A DNA stretch of 64,000 nt from Nocardioides scoriae (GTDB taxonomy: Bacteria; Actinomycetota; Actinomycetes; Propionibacteriales; Nocardioidaceae), in assembly GCF_900104965.1 (NCBI RefSeq), contig NZ_LT629757.1:2666001-2730000 (forward strand). Reading direction: 5' to 3'. How positions within the stretch are numbered: position 1 is the first letter of the stretch; each line of letters opens with the position of its first letter. Positions 18,393-27,797 of the stretch are shown in pieces. The position numbers and the translations under genes were made by a program. Below the pieces are notes generated by a model. That model saw only the letters and a program-made list of their open reading frames with translations, ran no database searches and was not told where the DNA came from.

Positions 18393-19366
18393 TCGTGGTG
18401 TACGTCGAGACGACCGGCGGCGTGGTCGCCGAGGTCTCCCTGGAGGCCCTCACCCTCGCCCGGTCGCTGGCGCAGGCCGGTGGCGGCATCCCCGTCGACG
18501 CCCTCGTGGCCGGACCCATCGGCGACTCGGTGCCCAAGGAGCTCGCCGAGGCCGGCGTCCGCACCGTGCTGCACGCCGGCTCGCCCGACTTCGACGCCTT
18601 CTCCGGCGCCGCGGCCGCCTCCGCGGTGCTGGCCGCCCGCGAGGCCACCCGCGCGGTGGTGCTGCTCGCCGGCGGCACCAACCGCGGCAACGAGGTCATG
18701 GCCCGCGTGGCCACCCGGCTCGACGTCGCGATGGCGCCCAACGTGGTCGCCTTCGGCGGCCTCTCGCCCTTCACCGTGACCCGCCAGGTCGTCGGCGGGG
18801 CCGCCTTCGAGGAGGTCCGGCTCTCCCAGCGCCCGGCGGTGTTCACCGTCGCCGGCCACGCGGTCGAGGCCGCGACCGCCGACCAGGCCGGCCCGGCCAC
18901 CCTCACCCCGCTCGAGGTCGAGCTCTCGCCCGCCGACCTGGTGGTGCGGGCGGTCTCGACCGAGCCGGTCGACACCGACGGCGCCGACAGCCTCAAGTCG
19001 GCGCGCGTCGTGGTCGGCGCCGGCCGCGGCGCGGGCGGGCCCGAGGGGTTCGCCGACGTCAGCGAGCTCGCCGAGCTGCTCGGCGGGCAGCTCGGCGTCT
19101 CCCGCGTGGTGACCTCGCTCGGCTGGCGGCCCCACCACGAGCAGGTCGGCCAGACCGGCAGCCGGATCGCGCCCGAGGTCTACCTCCCGTGCGGCATCTC
19201 CGGGGCGATCCAGCACTGGGCCGGGTGCGCGAGCTCCAAGGTGATCGTGGCCATCAACACCGACCCCGACGCGCCGATGATGACCAAGGCGACCTACGCC
19301 GTGGTCGGCGACATGCACGAGGTCGTCCCGGCGATCAACGAGGAGATCCGGCGCCGTCGGGGCTGA
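18389..19366 (+). CDS. etfA: Electron transfer flavoprotein alpha subunit
   Basis: A 325-residue ETF alpha. The C-terminal FAD domain is clear: RVVVGAGRG, then GQTGSRIAPEVYLPCGISGAIQH and VAINTDPDAPMMTKATYAVVGD. Last gene of the dehydrogenase-etfBA operon. A dedicated ETF pair next to a dimethylglycine dehydrogenase fits betaine catabolism better than fatty acid oxidation. Confidence 0.95.
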   Translation: MIVVYVETTGGVVAEVSLEALTLARSLAQAGGGIPVDALVAGPIGDSVPKELAEAGVRTVLHAGSPDFDAFSGAAAASAVLAAREATRAVVLLAGGTNRGNEVMARVATRLDVAMAPNVVAFGGLSPFTVTRQVVGGAAFEEVRLSQRPAVFTVAGHAVEAATADQAGPATLTPLEVELSPADLVVRAVSTEPVDTDGADSLKSARVVVGAGRGAGGPEGFADVSELAELLGGQLGVSRVVTSLGWRPHHEQVGQTGSRIAPEVYLPCGISGAIQHWAGCASSKVIVAINTDPDAPMMTKATYAVVGDMHEVVPAINEEIRRRRG

Positions 19367-19387
19367 CCCCCTCGCCGGGGCTGCCCC

Positions 19388-19393
19388 TACGCT
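19388..19393 (+). promoter_or_regulatory. Predicted -10 for a leaderless transcript
   Basis: TACGCT is followed by 7 bases and the GTG start at 19401. Confidence 0.4.
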
Positions 19394-19400
19394 GACCCCC

Positions 19401-20717
19401 GTGCGGGGGCGGTGGCTGGTGGTGGCGCTGGTGCTGGCGGTCCTCGGGGCCGGTGTCGGCACCTGGCTGACCCGTCGCGAGCCGACGCCGGCCTGCGGCG
19501 CCGAGGTCACGTCGTACGCCGCCGTCGACGCCCGCAGCCCCTTCCTCGACGCCGCCCAGCGGCGGGCCGACCCCGACCCGCGGCGCGACCGGCTCGTCCG
19601 CACCCTGGCCCGCGACGCTGCGCCGGTGGGCGAGGTGCTGGGGGCCGTGGGCTACGACTACGAGCAGCTGGTGCGCGTCGACGGGTTCGAGCAGGGCCTC
19701 GGGGTGCGGCTGCGCGACTCGCCCGACCTGACGCTGCTCGACGACACCACGCTGGCGCCGCGCTGGCGGGTGGCGGTGGGCACGCAGCGCTCGGCGTACG
19801 ACGCGGACGCGGAGCGCTACGTCGTGGTCACCCGCCCCGAGGACCGCGCCCCCGAGGTGGTCGTGCTCGACGCCGACACCGGCCGTCGCGAGTGGTGCGC
19901 CCGGCTCGACGGCGGGGCGCTCCCGGAGGCGGCCTCCGTCTCGACGCAGCTGCTCGACGACGGCCTGGTCGTGCGCGCGGGCGGTCGGCTGGCGCGCCTG
20001 GGCGCCGACGGGCCCGGCTGGGAGCAGCAGGCGAGCGGCGACGCGGACACCCTGACCTCCTGGGGCCCCGACCGGCTGCTGCTGGGGGGCGCCGCCGTCG
20101 ACGACCTGCTCGACCCGGCGGCGCTCGCGAGCCGCCCGGCGGGCGAGGCGCTGCGGCTGCTCGACGCCCGCACCGGGGAGGCCCGGTGGACGCGGAGCGA
20201 GCCGCGGGGGTCCGGCCTGCACGTCGTCGGCGTCGACGAGGCGGCCGACCGCGCGGTCGTGGCCCGCTGGACCGCACGGCGCGGGGGCCGGACCGAGGTC
20301 CGGCTGGCCGCGCTCGACGACCGCGGCCGGCAGACCTGGTCGGTGCTGCCCGCCGGCGGGGCGGCCTTCGACGCCACGGTGCGGGCGGGGCGCGTGCTGG
20401 TGCGGGCCGGCGAACGGTGGTCGGCGTACGCCACCGACGACGGGCGCCGCCTCTGGGGCTTCCGGGTGCCGCGCTCCCCGCAGTTCCTGCCGTACGGCGC
20501 CGACCTCGCCGCGGTGCCGCTGCTCGACGCCGACCACGTGCTGGTCGCCGGCACCCGCGCGCTGCACGTTGTCGACCTGCGCGACGGCACCCGCCGCTCG
20601 CTGCCGCTGCCCACCGACGGCGTCAGCACGACGTACTGGCCCTACCAGGTGGCGCTCACCCCCTCGCTGCTCGCCGTGGCGACCAGCACCGGCGCGGTCG
20701 TCGTGCGCCGCGGCTGA
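19401..20717 (+). CDS. PQQ-type beta-propeller repeat protein, membrane-anchored
   Basis: A 438-residue protein with one N-terminal hydrophobic segment (about residues 5-21, signal anchor) and then repeats with the pattern of PQQ/BamB-like blades. Examples are VVLDADTGRREWCARL, LLDARTGEARWTRSE and AYATDDGRRLWGFRV. The bulk is probably outside the membrane. The motifs resemble quinoprotein alcohol dehydrogenases, but no catalytic residues for that role were recognised. Function unknown; scaffold or binding is likely. Confidence 0.8.
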   Translation: MRGRWLVVALVLAVLGAGVGTWLTRREPTPACGAEVTSYAAVDARSPFLDAAQRRADPDPRRDRLVRTLARDAAPVGEVLGAVGYDYEQLVRVDGFEQGLGVRLRDSPDLTLLDDTTLAPRWRVAVGTQRSAYDADAERYVVVTRPEDRAPEVVVLDADTGRREWCARLDGGALPEAASVSTQLLDDGLVVRAGGRLARLGADGPGWEQQASGDADTLTSWGPDRLLLGGAAVDDLLDPAALASRPAGEALRLLDARTGEARWTRSEPRGSGLHVVGVDEAADRAVVARWTARRGGRTEVRLAALDDRGRQTWSVLPAGGAAFDATVRAGRVLVRAGERWSAYATDDGRRLWGFRVPRSPQFLPYGADLAAVPLLDADHVLVAGTRALHVVDLRDGTRRSLPLPTDGVSTTYWPYQVALTPSLLAVATSTGAVVVRRG

Positions 20718-20722
20718 GCCGA

Positions 20723-20740
20723 CCTGCCACCGCCGGCAGG
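20723..20740 (+). terminator. Short hairpin after the propeller gene
   Basis: CCTGCC (20723-20728) pairs with GGCAGG (20735-20740) over a 6-base loop. A second stem, GCTCC/GGAGC, follows. There is no T-run, so termination is uncertain. Confidence 0.35.
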
Positions 20741-20817
20741 GCTCCGGGGTCCACCTGGGAGCCGGGGCTGTGGACGCAGCCGTCCCGCTGTCACCGCCTG
20801 TTGATACAACCGACGGC

Positions 20818-22902
20818 ATGGACACCCGTGACGAGGCCGAGCGCCACCTGCGAGCCCTGGTGGGCTCCGACGACGCCCGGCTCCACGACGACCAGTGGTC
20901 CGCGATCGAGGCGCTGGTCGTCGAGCAGCGGCGCGCGCTCGTGGTGCAGCGCACCGGGTGGGGCAAGTCGGCGGTCTACTTCGTCGCCACGGCCCTGCTG
21001 CGCGAGCTCGGGGCCGGCCCCACCGTCATCATCTCGCCGCTGCTGGCGCTGATGCGCAACCAGATCGAGGCCGCCGACCGGGCCGGCATCAAGGCCGCCA
21101 CCATCAACTCCACCAACATGGAGGACTGGGAGGCGATCCGCGCCCAGGTCGACGCCGGCGCGATCGACGTGCTGCTGGTCAGCCCCGAGCGGCTCAACAA
21201 CCCGGCCTTCCGCGACCAGGTGCTGCCGCAGCTGACCGAGACCGCCGGCCTGCTGGTCGTCGACGAGGCCCACTGCATCTCCGACTGGGGCCACGACTTC
21301 CGGCCCGACTACCGCCGCATCCGGCAGATGCTGGCCACCCTCCCGCCCGGCATCCCGGTGCTGGCCACGACCGCGACCGCCAACTCCCGGGTCACCCACG
21401 ACGTCGCCGAGCAGCTGGGCCAGGACGTCCTGGTGCTGCGCGGCACGCTCGACCGCGAGTCGCTCCACCTCGGCGTGGTCGAGCTGCAGCGACCCGAGCA
21501 CCGCCTCGCCTGGCTGGCCGACCACCTCGACGAGCTGCCGGGCTCGGGGATCGTCTACACCCTGACCGTCGCTGCGACCCAGGAGATCGCCGAGCACCTG
21601 CGCTCGCGGGGCCACCAGGTCGCGGCCTACTCCGGCCAGACCGAGGCGACCGAGCGGCTCTCCCTCGAGCAGGACCTGCTGGCCGGGCGGCTCAAGGCCC
21701 TGGTCGCCACCAGCGCGCTCGGGATGGGCTTCGACGCCCGGCTGGGGTTCGTCGTCAACGTCGGAGCGCCCGCGTCCCCGGTCGCCTACTACCAGCAGGT
21801 CGGCCGCGCCGGCCGCGGCACCGACGACGCCACCGTGGTGCTGCTGCCCGCCTTCGAGGACCGCGAGATCTGGCGCTACTTCGCCTCCCTGGCCTTCCCG
21901 GGCGAGCAGCACGTGCGCGCCACCCTCGGCGCGCTGTCCTCGGCCGGCGGCGCGATGTCGACCGCGGCGCTCGAGACCCAGGTCGACCTGAGCCGCACCC
22001 GTCTCGAGACGATGCTCAAGGTGCTCGACGTCGACGGGGCCGTCGACCGGGTCCGCGGCGGCTGGACCGCGACGGGCCAGGAGTGGGTCTACGACCAGGA
22101 GCGATTCGACCGGGTCGCCGCGGCCCGCCGCGAGGAGCAGGCCGCGATGCTGGCCTACGTCGCCACCGAGGGCTGCCGGATGCGCTTCCTGCGCGACCAG
22201 CTCGACGACCCCGACGCGGCCGACTGCGGGCGCTGCGACAACTGCGGCGGGCTCACCCTGCCCGCCGACGTCTCCGGTGCCGCCGTCGAGGCCGCCGGCG
22301 AGCAGCTGCGCCGGCCCGGCGTCACGATCGCGCCCCGCAAGATGTGGCCGACCGCGCTGCCGACCATGGGGCTGGAGCTCAAGGGCCGCATCGACCAGGC
22401 CGCCGAGGAGGGACGGGCCGTCGGCCGGCTCACCGACCTCGGCCACGGCCAGGCGCTGCGCCGCCTGTTCGCCGCCGACGCCCAGGACGGCGAGGTCCCC
22501 CGCTCCCTGGTCGATGCGGTCATGGAGGTGATGCGCGACTGGAGCCCGGCGTGGCCCGCGCGCCCCACCGGCGTGGCGTACGTCGAGTCCGAGCGCCGCC
22601 CCACCCTGACCCGCGACCTGGCCGAGGGCATGGCCCGCACCATGCGAATCCCGCTCGTCGCCCGCTTCGAGATCGTGGACCCCCAGGTCGGCCCCGGCCG
22701 CGGCTCGGCCAACTCGGCGCAGCGCGTGGCGGCCGTCGACCGGCGGTTCCGGCTCGCGGTCGACGGCGACCTCGACGGGGGCCCGGTGCTGCTCGTCGAC
22801 GACCTCGTCGACACCGGCTGGACCATGACGCTGGCCGCCCGGGCGCTGCGCCGGGCCGGCTCGGGGCCGGTCCTGCCCCTCGCCCTGGGCCTGGACTCCT
22901 AG
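20818..22902 (+). CDS. RecQ-family ATP-dependent DNA helicase with phosphoribosyltransferase-like tail
   Basis: A 694-residue helicase. Walker A is QRTGWGKS (44-51) and the DEAH box sits at 149-152 (VVDEAHCISDWGHDF). Domain 2 has the arginine-finger region YYQQVGRAGRG. A zinc-binding Cys set (CRMRFLRDQL, CGRCDNC) follows. The last 150 residues do not look like HRDC. They include VLLVDDLVDTGWTMT (about 657-671), the PRPP-binding loop of type I phosphoribosyltransferases (ComF-like). Start ATG 20818 is supported by alignment of the N-terminus, not by a strong ribosome site. The gene stands alone. Confidence 0.92.
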   Translation: MDTRDEAERHLRALVGSDDARLHDDQWSAIEALVVEQRRALVVQRTGWGKSAVYFVATALLRELGAGPTVIISPLLALMRNQIEAADRAGIKAATINSTNMEDWEAIRAQVDAGAIDVLLVSPERLNNPAFRDQVLPQLTETAGLLVVDEAHCISDWGHDFRPDYRRIRQMLATLPPGIPVLATTATANSRVTHDVAEQLGQDVLVLRGTLDRESLHLGVVELQRPEHRLAWLADHLDELPGSGIVYTLTVAATQEIAEHLRSRGHQVAAYSGQTEATERLSLEQDLLAGRLKALVATSALGMGFDARLGFVVNVGAPASPVAYYQQVGRAGRGTDDATVVLLPAFEDREIWRYFASLAFPGEQHVRATLGALSSAGGAMSTAALETQVDLSRTRLETMLKVLDVDGAVDRVRGGWTATGQEWVYDQERFDRVAAARREEQAAMLAYVATEGCRMRFLRDQLDDPDAADCGRCDNCGGLTLPADVSGAAVEAAGEQLRRPGVTIAPRKMWPTALPTMGLELKGRIDQAAEEGRAVGRLTDLGHGQALRRLFAADAQDGEVPRSLVDAVMEVMRDWSPAWPARPTGVAYVESERRPTLTRDLAEGMARTMRIPLVARFEIVDPQVGPGRGSANSAQRVAAVDRRFRLAVDGDLDGGPVLLVDDLVDTGWTMTLAARALRRAGSGPVLPLALGLDS

Positions 22903-22936
22903 CCCCGTCCCCCGACAGCGGTCGTGGGGCCGGGTC

Positions 22937-24535
22937 TCAGTGACCGACGAGGAGGGGCTGCTCGGTCTCGGCGTGCTCGATCTTGGTGCGGGGCAGGAAG
23001 AAGGCCGGCACCAGGCACAGCGCCACCAGCGCGGTCGCCACCCAGAAGACCCAGCTGAAGGTGTCGGCCATGTCCGTGACGATGCGGGCGGGCAGGCCGG
23101 CCAGGTCGGCCTGGGTCAGGCCCTGCTCGCGCAGGAAGCGGGCCAGCAGGTCGGGCTGCTCGCGCAGCGACTGCACGGCGCCGCCCAGCGAGATGGCCCG
23201 GCTGTCCTTGAACCCGTTGGTCAGCAGCACCGAGAACAGCGCGGTGCCCATCGAGGCCGCCACCTGCTGGGTGATGTTGAGGAACGTCGAGCCGCGGGCG
23301 ACGTTGCGCGCCGAGAGCGTGGCCAGGGCCGCGGTCATGATCGGCATCATGGTCGCGCCCATGCCCAAGCCCATCACGAACAGCGCCACGATCAGCGCGA
23401 GGTAGCTCGCGCCGTCGCCGACGAACATCGCGAACAGGCCCATGCCGACGGTGATGACCCCGATGCCGGTGAGCACGATCTTGCCGGGCCCGATCTTGTC
23501 GGCCAGCATGCCGGCGAGCGGCATCGTCAGCATCGCGCCGAGGCCCTGCGGGGCGAGCAGCAGGCCCGAGCGCAGCGCCGACTCGCCACGGACCTCCTGG
23601 AAGTAGAGCGGGAACAGCAGGCTGGCGCCGAAGAACGCGATCGCGAACAGCATCATCGCGATCACGGCCACGGTCATGTTCTTGTTCTTCAGCAGCCGCA
23701 GCTCGATGAGCGGGTGCACGTTGGCCCGGCGCAGCGCCCAGGGCACGAAGGCGGCGATCAGGGCGACGCCGAGGAGCGTCCAGACCATCACCCGGGCGGC
23801 GAAGAAGGTGCCGGTCTCGGGGATCGAGGAGACGCCGTAGAGGAAGGCGGCCAGGCCGGGCGAGAGCAGCAGCATGCCCACGAAGTCGAAGGACTCCGAC
23901 GGCTGCACCGAGTCGGCGGGCAGCACGACCCAGGCGTAGACGAGGGCCGCGGCGCCGATCGGCAGGTTGATGAGGAAGATCCAGTGCCAGGAGAACGCGT
24001 CGATCATCCAACCGCCGAGGATGGGGCCGAAGATCGGTCCGAGCAGCATCGGGACGCCCAGGACGGCCATCACGCGACCGATCCGCTCCGGGCCGGCCGC
24101 GCGGGTCAGGATGGTCATGCCGAGCGGCATCAGCATGCCGCCGCCGAGGCCCTGGAGCACCCGGAAGGCCACCAGCGTCTCCAGGGTGTCGGCCGCGGCG
24201 CACAGCACCGACCCGGCGGTGAACAGCCCCACCGCCAGCAGGTAGAGGCGCTTGGTGCCGAAGCGGTCGGCGGCCCAGCCGGTCAGCGGGATCACGCTGG
24301 CCAGGGCCAGGGTGTAGCCGGTCATCGTCCAGGCGACCTGCGCGGCGGTGGCGTCGAACTCGGTCTGGAAGGTCCGCAGCGCGACCGAGACGACCGTGAT
24401 GTCGAGGATCGACATGATGGCGCCGAGCACGACGACGCCGGCCACCATGAGCACCTCGCGGTCGAGGCCGCCACCGGCGGGACCTCCGCCCCCGGGCGTC
24501 GGGGCGGGGCGGTCGAGGTCGGTGTCCTGGCTCAC
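22937..24535 (-). CDS. DHA2-family MFS drug efflux transporter
   Basis: A 532-residue membrane protein with about 14 hydrophobic segments. It has the family motifs LDITVVSVALRTF in TM1 and a GWAADRFGTKRLYLL loop (motif A), and an ATMMPIMTAAL stretch. A proton-driven exporter of unknown substrate. It is convergent with recQ and divergent from the DUF1275 gene. No adjacent repressor is seen. Confidence 0.92.
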   Translation of the reverse strand: MSQDTDLDRPAPTPGGGGPAGGGLDREVLMVAGVVVLGAIMSILDITVVSVALRTFQTEFDATAAQVAWTMTGYTLALASVIPLTGWAADRFGTKRLYLLAVGLFTAGSVLCAAADTLETLVAFRVLQGLGGGMLMPLGMTILTRAAGPERIGRVMAVLGVPMLLGPIFGPILGGWMIDAFSWHWIFLINLPIGAAALVYAWVVLPADSVQPSESFDFVGMLLLSPGLAAFLYGVSSIPETGTFFAARVMVWTLLGVALIAAFVPWALRRANVHPLIELRLLKNKNMTVAVIAMMLFAIAFFGASLLFPLYFQEVRGESALRSGLLLAPQGLGAMLTMPLAGMLADKIGPGKIVLTGIGVITVGMGLFAMFVGDGASYLALIVALFVMGLGMGATMMPIMTAALATLSARNVARGSTFLNITQQVAASMGTALFSVLLTNGFKDSRAISLGGAVQSLREQPDLLARFLREQGLTQADLAGLPARIVTDMADTFSWVFWVATALVALCLVPAFFLPRTKIEHAETEQPLLVGH

Positions 24536-24600
24536 CGAAGAAGCGTACGGCCGGGCGCCGACACCGGCCCAGCGAGTTTCCGGTGGCCTTCGTCACCGGC

Positions 24601-24606
24601 GATGAT
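24601..24606 (+). promoter_or_regulatory. Predicted -10 for leaderless DUF1275 gene
   Basis: GATGAT is followed by 6 bases and GTG 24613. Confidence 0.35.
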
Positions 24607-24612
24607 CCTCGC

Positions 24613-25371
24613 GTGACCTCGCGCCCCCCGCTGCTCGCCCGCGTCTCCGCCGACCGCATGCACCTCGTGCTGATGCTGGTGCTCACCTTCGGCACGGGGG
24701 TCGTCGACGCCGTCGGCTACCTCGGCCTCGACCGGGTCTTCACCGGCAACATGACCGGCAACGTGGTCATCCTCGGCATGGCCCTGGTCGGCGGCAACGG
24801 CCTCCCCGTGGTCGGTCCGCTGGTCGCGCTCGGCGGCTTCATGCTCGGCGCCGCCCTGGGCGGCCGGGTGCTCAAGGGCGCGGCCCACGCCTGGACCGGC
24901 CGCACGTCGGTGCTGCTGGCCCTCGTCGGCGTGCTGGTCCTCGGCCTGGCGGTCGCGCTGCTGCTGGTGCCCGACCCGGCCGAGCCCGTGCTGCTCTCGG
25001 TCACCGGCGTCCTCGGCGCGGCGATGGGCGTCCAGGCCGCCACCGCCCGCTTCGTCGCCGTCAAGGACGTCACCACCGTGGTGGTCACCTCCACCATCAC
25101 CGGCCTGGCCGCCGACTCCGTGCTCGGCAGCGGCCGGGGCGGCGGCACCGGCCGCCGCCTCGCCGCGGTCGTGCTGATCACCCTCGGTGCCCTCAGCGGC
25201 GCGGCCCTGCTGCGCTTCGACCTCGGTCTGGGCCTCGCGCTCGGGCTGTTCGTCGAGGGCGGCCTGGTGCTGCTCGTGGTGCTGGTCGGGTGGCTGCACG
25301 CGCGGGCCAGCGCCCGGGCCGCCGCGCAGGAGACGGCCGCGGACCCGGACGTCGCCTCGGCTCAGGCGTAG
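24613..25371 (+). CDS. DUF1275 (YoaK-family) membrane protein
   Basis: A 252-residue protein with six hydrophobic segments and the family opening TFGTGVVDAVGYLGLDRVFTGNMTGN (here in two pieces: GVVDAVGYLGL and FTGNMTGNVV). GTG 24613 fits a leaderless start; GTG 24583 would add 10 non-conserved residues. Its last 10 bases overlap the convergent racemase gene. Function unknown. Confidence 0.85.
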   Translation: MTSRPPLLARVSADRMHLVLMLVLTFGTGVVDAVGYLGLDRVFTGNMTGNVVILGMALVGGNGLPVVGPLVALGGFMLGAALGGRVLKGAAHAWTGRTSVLLALVGVLVLGLAVALLLVPDPAEPVLLSVTGVLGAAMGVQAATARFVAVKDVTTVVVTSTITGLAADSVLGSGRGGGTGRRLAAVVLITLGALSGAALLRFDLGLGLALGLFVEGGLVLLVVLVGWLHARASARAAAQETAADPDVASAQA

Positions 25372-26066
25372 GCCTTCACCGGTGGCGGGGCCAGCTCGCC
25401 GACCTTGCTGGTCCGCAGGCCCAGGCGCACCAGCTGCTCCACGGTGGTGACGGCCGCGCGGACGCCGTCGACCACCGGCACGCCCAGCTCGACCGAGAGC
25501 TCGTCGGCGAGGTCGGCCATGCCCGCACAGCCCAGCACCAGCACCTCCGAGCCGTCGGCGGCCAGCGCCCGCCGGCAGGTGTCGCGCACCCGCGCCCGGG
25601 CAGCGGGGTCGGTCTCGAGCTCGACGACGGGGACCTCGCAGGCGTGGATCCCGGCACACAGCGCGTCCACGCCGTAGGAGCGGGCGATGTCGCGCGAGTG
25701 CCCGATGGTCCGGGCCAGGGTGGTCACCACGCTGAAGGAGCGCCCGAGGTAGCCGGCCGTGCGCATCGCCGCCTCGGCGATCCCCACGACCGGGCCACGC
25801 GCCACCTCGCGACAGGCGAGCAGGGCCGGGTCGCCGAAGCAGGCGACGACGTACCCGTCGTACCCGTCGAGCTCGCCCTCCAGGACGCGGGCGACCACGC
25901 CGGGCGCGGCCATCACCTCGTCGTGGTGCGACTCGATCGAGACCGGCCCGGCCACCGGGCTGACCGCGTCGACGGTGACGCCCGGGCCGGCGACGGCCCG
26001 GGCGCACGCGCCGATCGCGGTGGTCATCGACGCCGTGGTGTTCGGGTTGACGACCAGGACCCGCAT
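25362..26066 (-). CDS. Asp/Glu/hydantoin racemase family protein, probable allantoin racemase
   Basis: A 234-residue member of the hydantoin racemase family. Both catalytic Cys regions are visible: VVACFGDPALL (about residue 80) and VLGCAGMADL (about residue 180). The N-terminus reads VLVVNPNTTASM. It overlaps the NCS1 permease gene by one base. Family members in purine clusters (HpxA type) interconvert allantoin enantiomers. That role is inferred here from the linked permease and allantoinase. A hydantoin substrate is the alternative. Confidence 0.85.
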   Translation of the reverse strand: MRVLVVNPNTTASMTTAIGACARAVAGPGVTVDAVSPVAGPVSIESHHDEVMAAPGVVARVLEGELDGYDGYVVACFGDPALLACREVARGPVVGIAEAAMRTAGYLGRSFSVVTTLARTIGHSRDIARSYGVDALCAGIHACEVPVVELETDPAARARVRDTCRRALAADGSEVLVLGCAGMADLADELSVELGVPVVDGVRAAVTTVEQLVRLGLRTSKVGELAPPPVKAYA

Positions 26067-27631
26067 CAGTCGGAGACCCGCTGGGCCGGCACCGCGGTGG
26101 CCTCGACCTCGCCGACGCCCATCCGCCGGGCCAGCACGACGTACGTCGCGAAGCCGAGCGCGCAGCCGAGGAACCAGCTGTAGTCGGGCAGCCAGGTGAC
26201 CACACCACCGAGCTTGGGGACCACGACCGAGACGATGGCCAGCACGCCGGAGACCACGACCGAGACCACGGCGGCGGGGTTGTAGCCGCGGGAGTAGTAG
26301 TAGCGCCCGCCCTCGTCGAGGGTGAACAGGTCGTCCACCACGACGTGCTGCTTGCGGATCACGTAGTAGTCGGCGATGAGGATGCCGAACAGCGGGCCGA
26401 TGAGGGCGCCGAGCATGCCCAGGGTCCAGAAGATGGCGTCGGGGTTGGAGTACCAGTTCCACGGGGTCAGCAGCACCGACCCGACGGCGGCGATCATGCC
26501 GCCCATCCGCCAGCTGATCCGCTGCGGCGCGACGTTGGAGAAGTCGAAGGCCGGGCTGATGAAGTTGGCCACGATGTTGATGCCGACGGTGGCGATCACG
26601 AAGGTGAGGCCGCCGAGCAGGACCGCGGTGTAGGTGTCGATGCGCTCGACCGTGTGCACCGGGTCGGTGATGAGCTCGCCGAAGACCGGCACGGTGGCCG
26701 AGGCCGTGACGACCACGAGGACCGAGAAGAACAAGAAGTTGACCGGCAGGCCCCAGAAGTTGCCCTTCTTGACCGTCTCGAAGCTCTTGCCGTAGCGGCT
26801 GAAGTCGCCGAAGTTGAGCATCGGGCCGGAGAAGTAGGAGACCACCAGCGCGATCGCGCCGAGCATGGCCGTGATCGTCTGGCCGGTCGTGAGCGAGTCG
26901 TCGGACAGGGTGAAGCTGACGTCCCAGTCGGCCTTGACCAGCATGTAGAGGCAGACCGCGATCATCGCGACGTAGACCGCGGGCCCGCAGAAGTCGATGA
27001 ACTTCCGGATCGCCTCCATGCCGCGCCAGAACACCGCCGCCTGGGCGACCCACAGGATCGCGAAGGACAGGTAGCCCAGTGCCGAGAGGCCGAGGAAGCC
27101 GTGCTGGTCGACGTCGGCCCACGGGGTCAGCCCGGGCCACAGCTTGAGGAACACGATGCTGAGCGAGCCGGCCGCCAGGAAGGTCTGCACGCCGTACCAC
27201 GCGACGGCGATCAGCCCCCGGATGATCGCGGGGATGTTGGCGCCCAGGACGCCGAACGACGCGCGGCTGATGACCGGGTAGGGCACCCCCGCGACCTGGC
27301 TGGGCTTGGCGACCAGGTTGCAGAAGAACTGCACGATCAGGATGCCGACGATCAGCGAGACGAAGACCTGCCAGCTGGTCAGGCCCAGCGCGAACAGCGA
27401 GCCGGCGGTGACGTAGCCGCCGACGCTGTGCACGTCGCTCATCCAGAACGCGAAGATGTTGTACGTCGACCAGGTCTGCTCCTCGAGCGGCGCCAGGTCC
27501 TCGTTGGTCAGCCGGGGGTCGTAGGCCGGCTTGACGACGGCACCCCCGGGCGGGGCGGCTGCCGGTCGCAGCGCGGCGTCGGGCAGGACGCCGGAGAGGA
27601 CTCCGGGGGCCTGCGGCCTGAGCTCGGTCAT
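26066..27631 (-). CDS. NCS1-family nucleobase/allantoin permease
   Basis: A 521-residue protein with 12 hydrophobic segments and NCS1 motifs (NEDLAPLEEQTWSTYNIFAFWMSD near the N-terminus, in parts; RASFGVLGANIPAI in TM3). It resembles PucI allantoin permeases. GGAG lies 8 bases before ATG 27631. The transcript also carries the racemase gene. A promoter of the shared purine type lies 83 bases upstream. Confidence 0.9.
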   Translation of the reverse strand: MTELRPQAPGVLSGVLPDAALRPAAAPPGGAVVKPAYDPRLTNEDLAPLEEQTWSTYNIFAFWMSDVHSVGGYVTAGSLFALGLTSWQVFVSLIVGILIVQFFCNLVAKPSQVAGVPYPVISRASFGVLGANIPAIIRGLIAVAWYGVQTFLAAGSLSIVFLKLWPGLTPWADVDQHGFLGLSALGYLSFAILWVAQAAVFWRGMEAIRKFIDFCGPAVYVAMIAVCLYMLVKADWDVSFTLSDDSLTTGQTITAMLGAIALVVSYFSGPMLNFGDFSRYGKSFETVKKGNFWGLPVNFLFFSVLVVVTASATVPVFGELITDPVHTVERIDTYTAVLLGGLTFVIATVGINIVANFISPAFDFSNVAPQRISWRMGGMIAAVGSVLLTPWNWYSNPDAIFWTLGMLGALIGPLFGILIADYYVIRKQHVVVDDLFTLDEGGRYYYSRGYNPAAVVSVVVSGVLAIVSVVVPKLGGVVTWLPDYSWFLGCALGFATYVVLARRMGVGEVEATAVPAQRVSD

Positions 27632-27713
27632 GGGTGCTCCTCGAGAGGGACGACGGACCGCGACGGCCACACCTGCCGATCGCGGGGGACCCACCTCGGG
27701 GCCCGGTGGTCGC

Positions 27714-27734
27714 ACGCTAGGAAGCGGCTGTTTC
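27714..27734 (-). promoter_or_regulatory. Shared purine-region promoter motif, copy 1 (NCS1 permease operon)
   Basis: Sense strand: GAAAC, 8 bases, CCTAG, with the -10 reading TAGCGT (27719-27714). It leaves a leader of about 75 bases with a ribosome site. Confidence 0.7.
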
Positions 27735-27756
27735 GACTCGGCGCGCCCCGTGTGAA

Positions 27757-27797
27757 CCCGGTGTCACGGGACGGATATACGAGCCGGTCACACCGGG
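27757..27797. repeat. Inverted repeat across the GntR gene stop
   Basis: CCCGGTGT (27757-27764) pairs with ACACCGGG (27790-27797), with an AT-rich centre (GGATATAC). The right arm covers the GntR stop codon. It may end that operon or bind a regulator of the permease promoter. Confidence 0.35.

Noticed and set aside
22903-22936. Terminator between recQ and the MFS gene
   Set aside because: Only a 5-bp stem with a long loop was found and no T-run.
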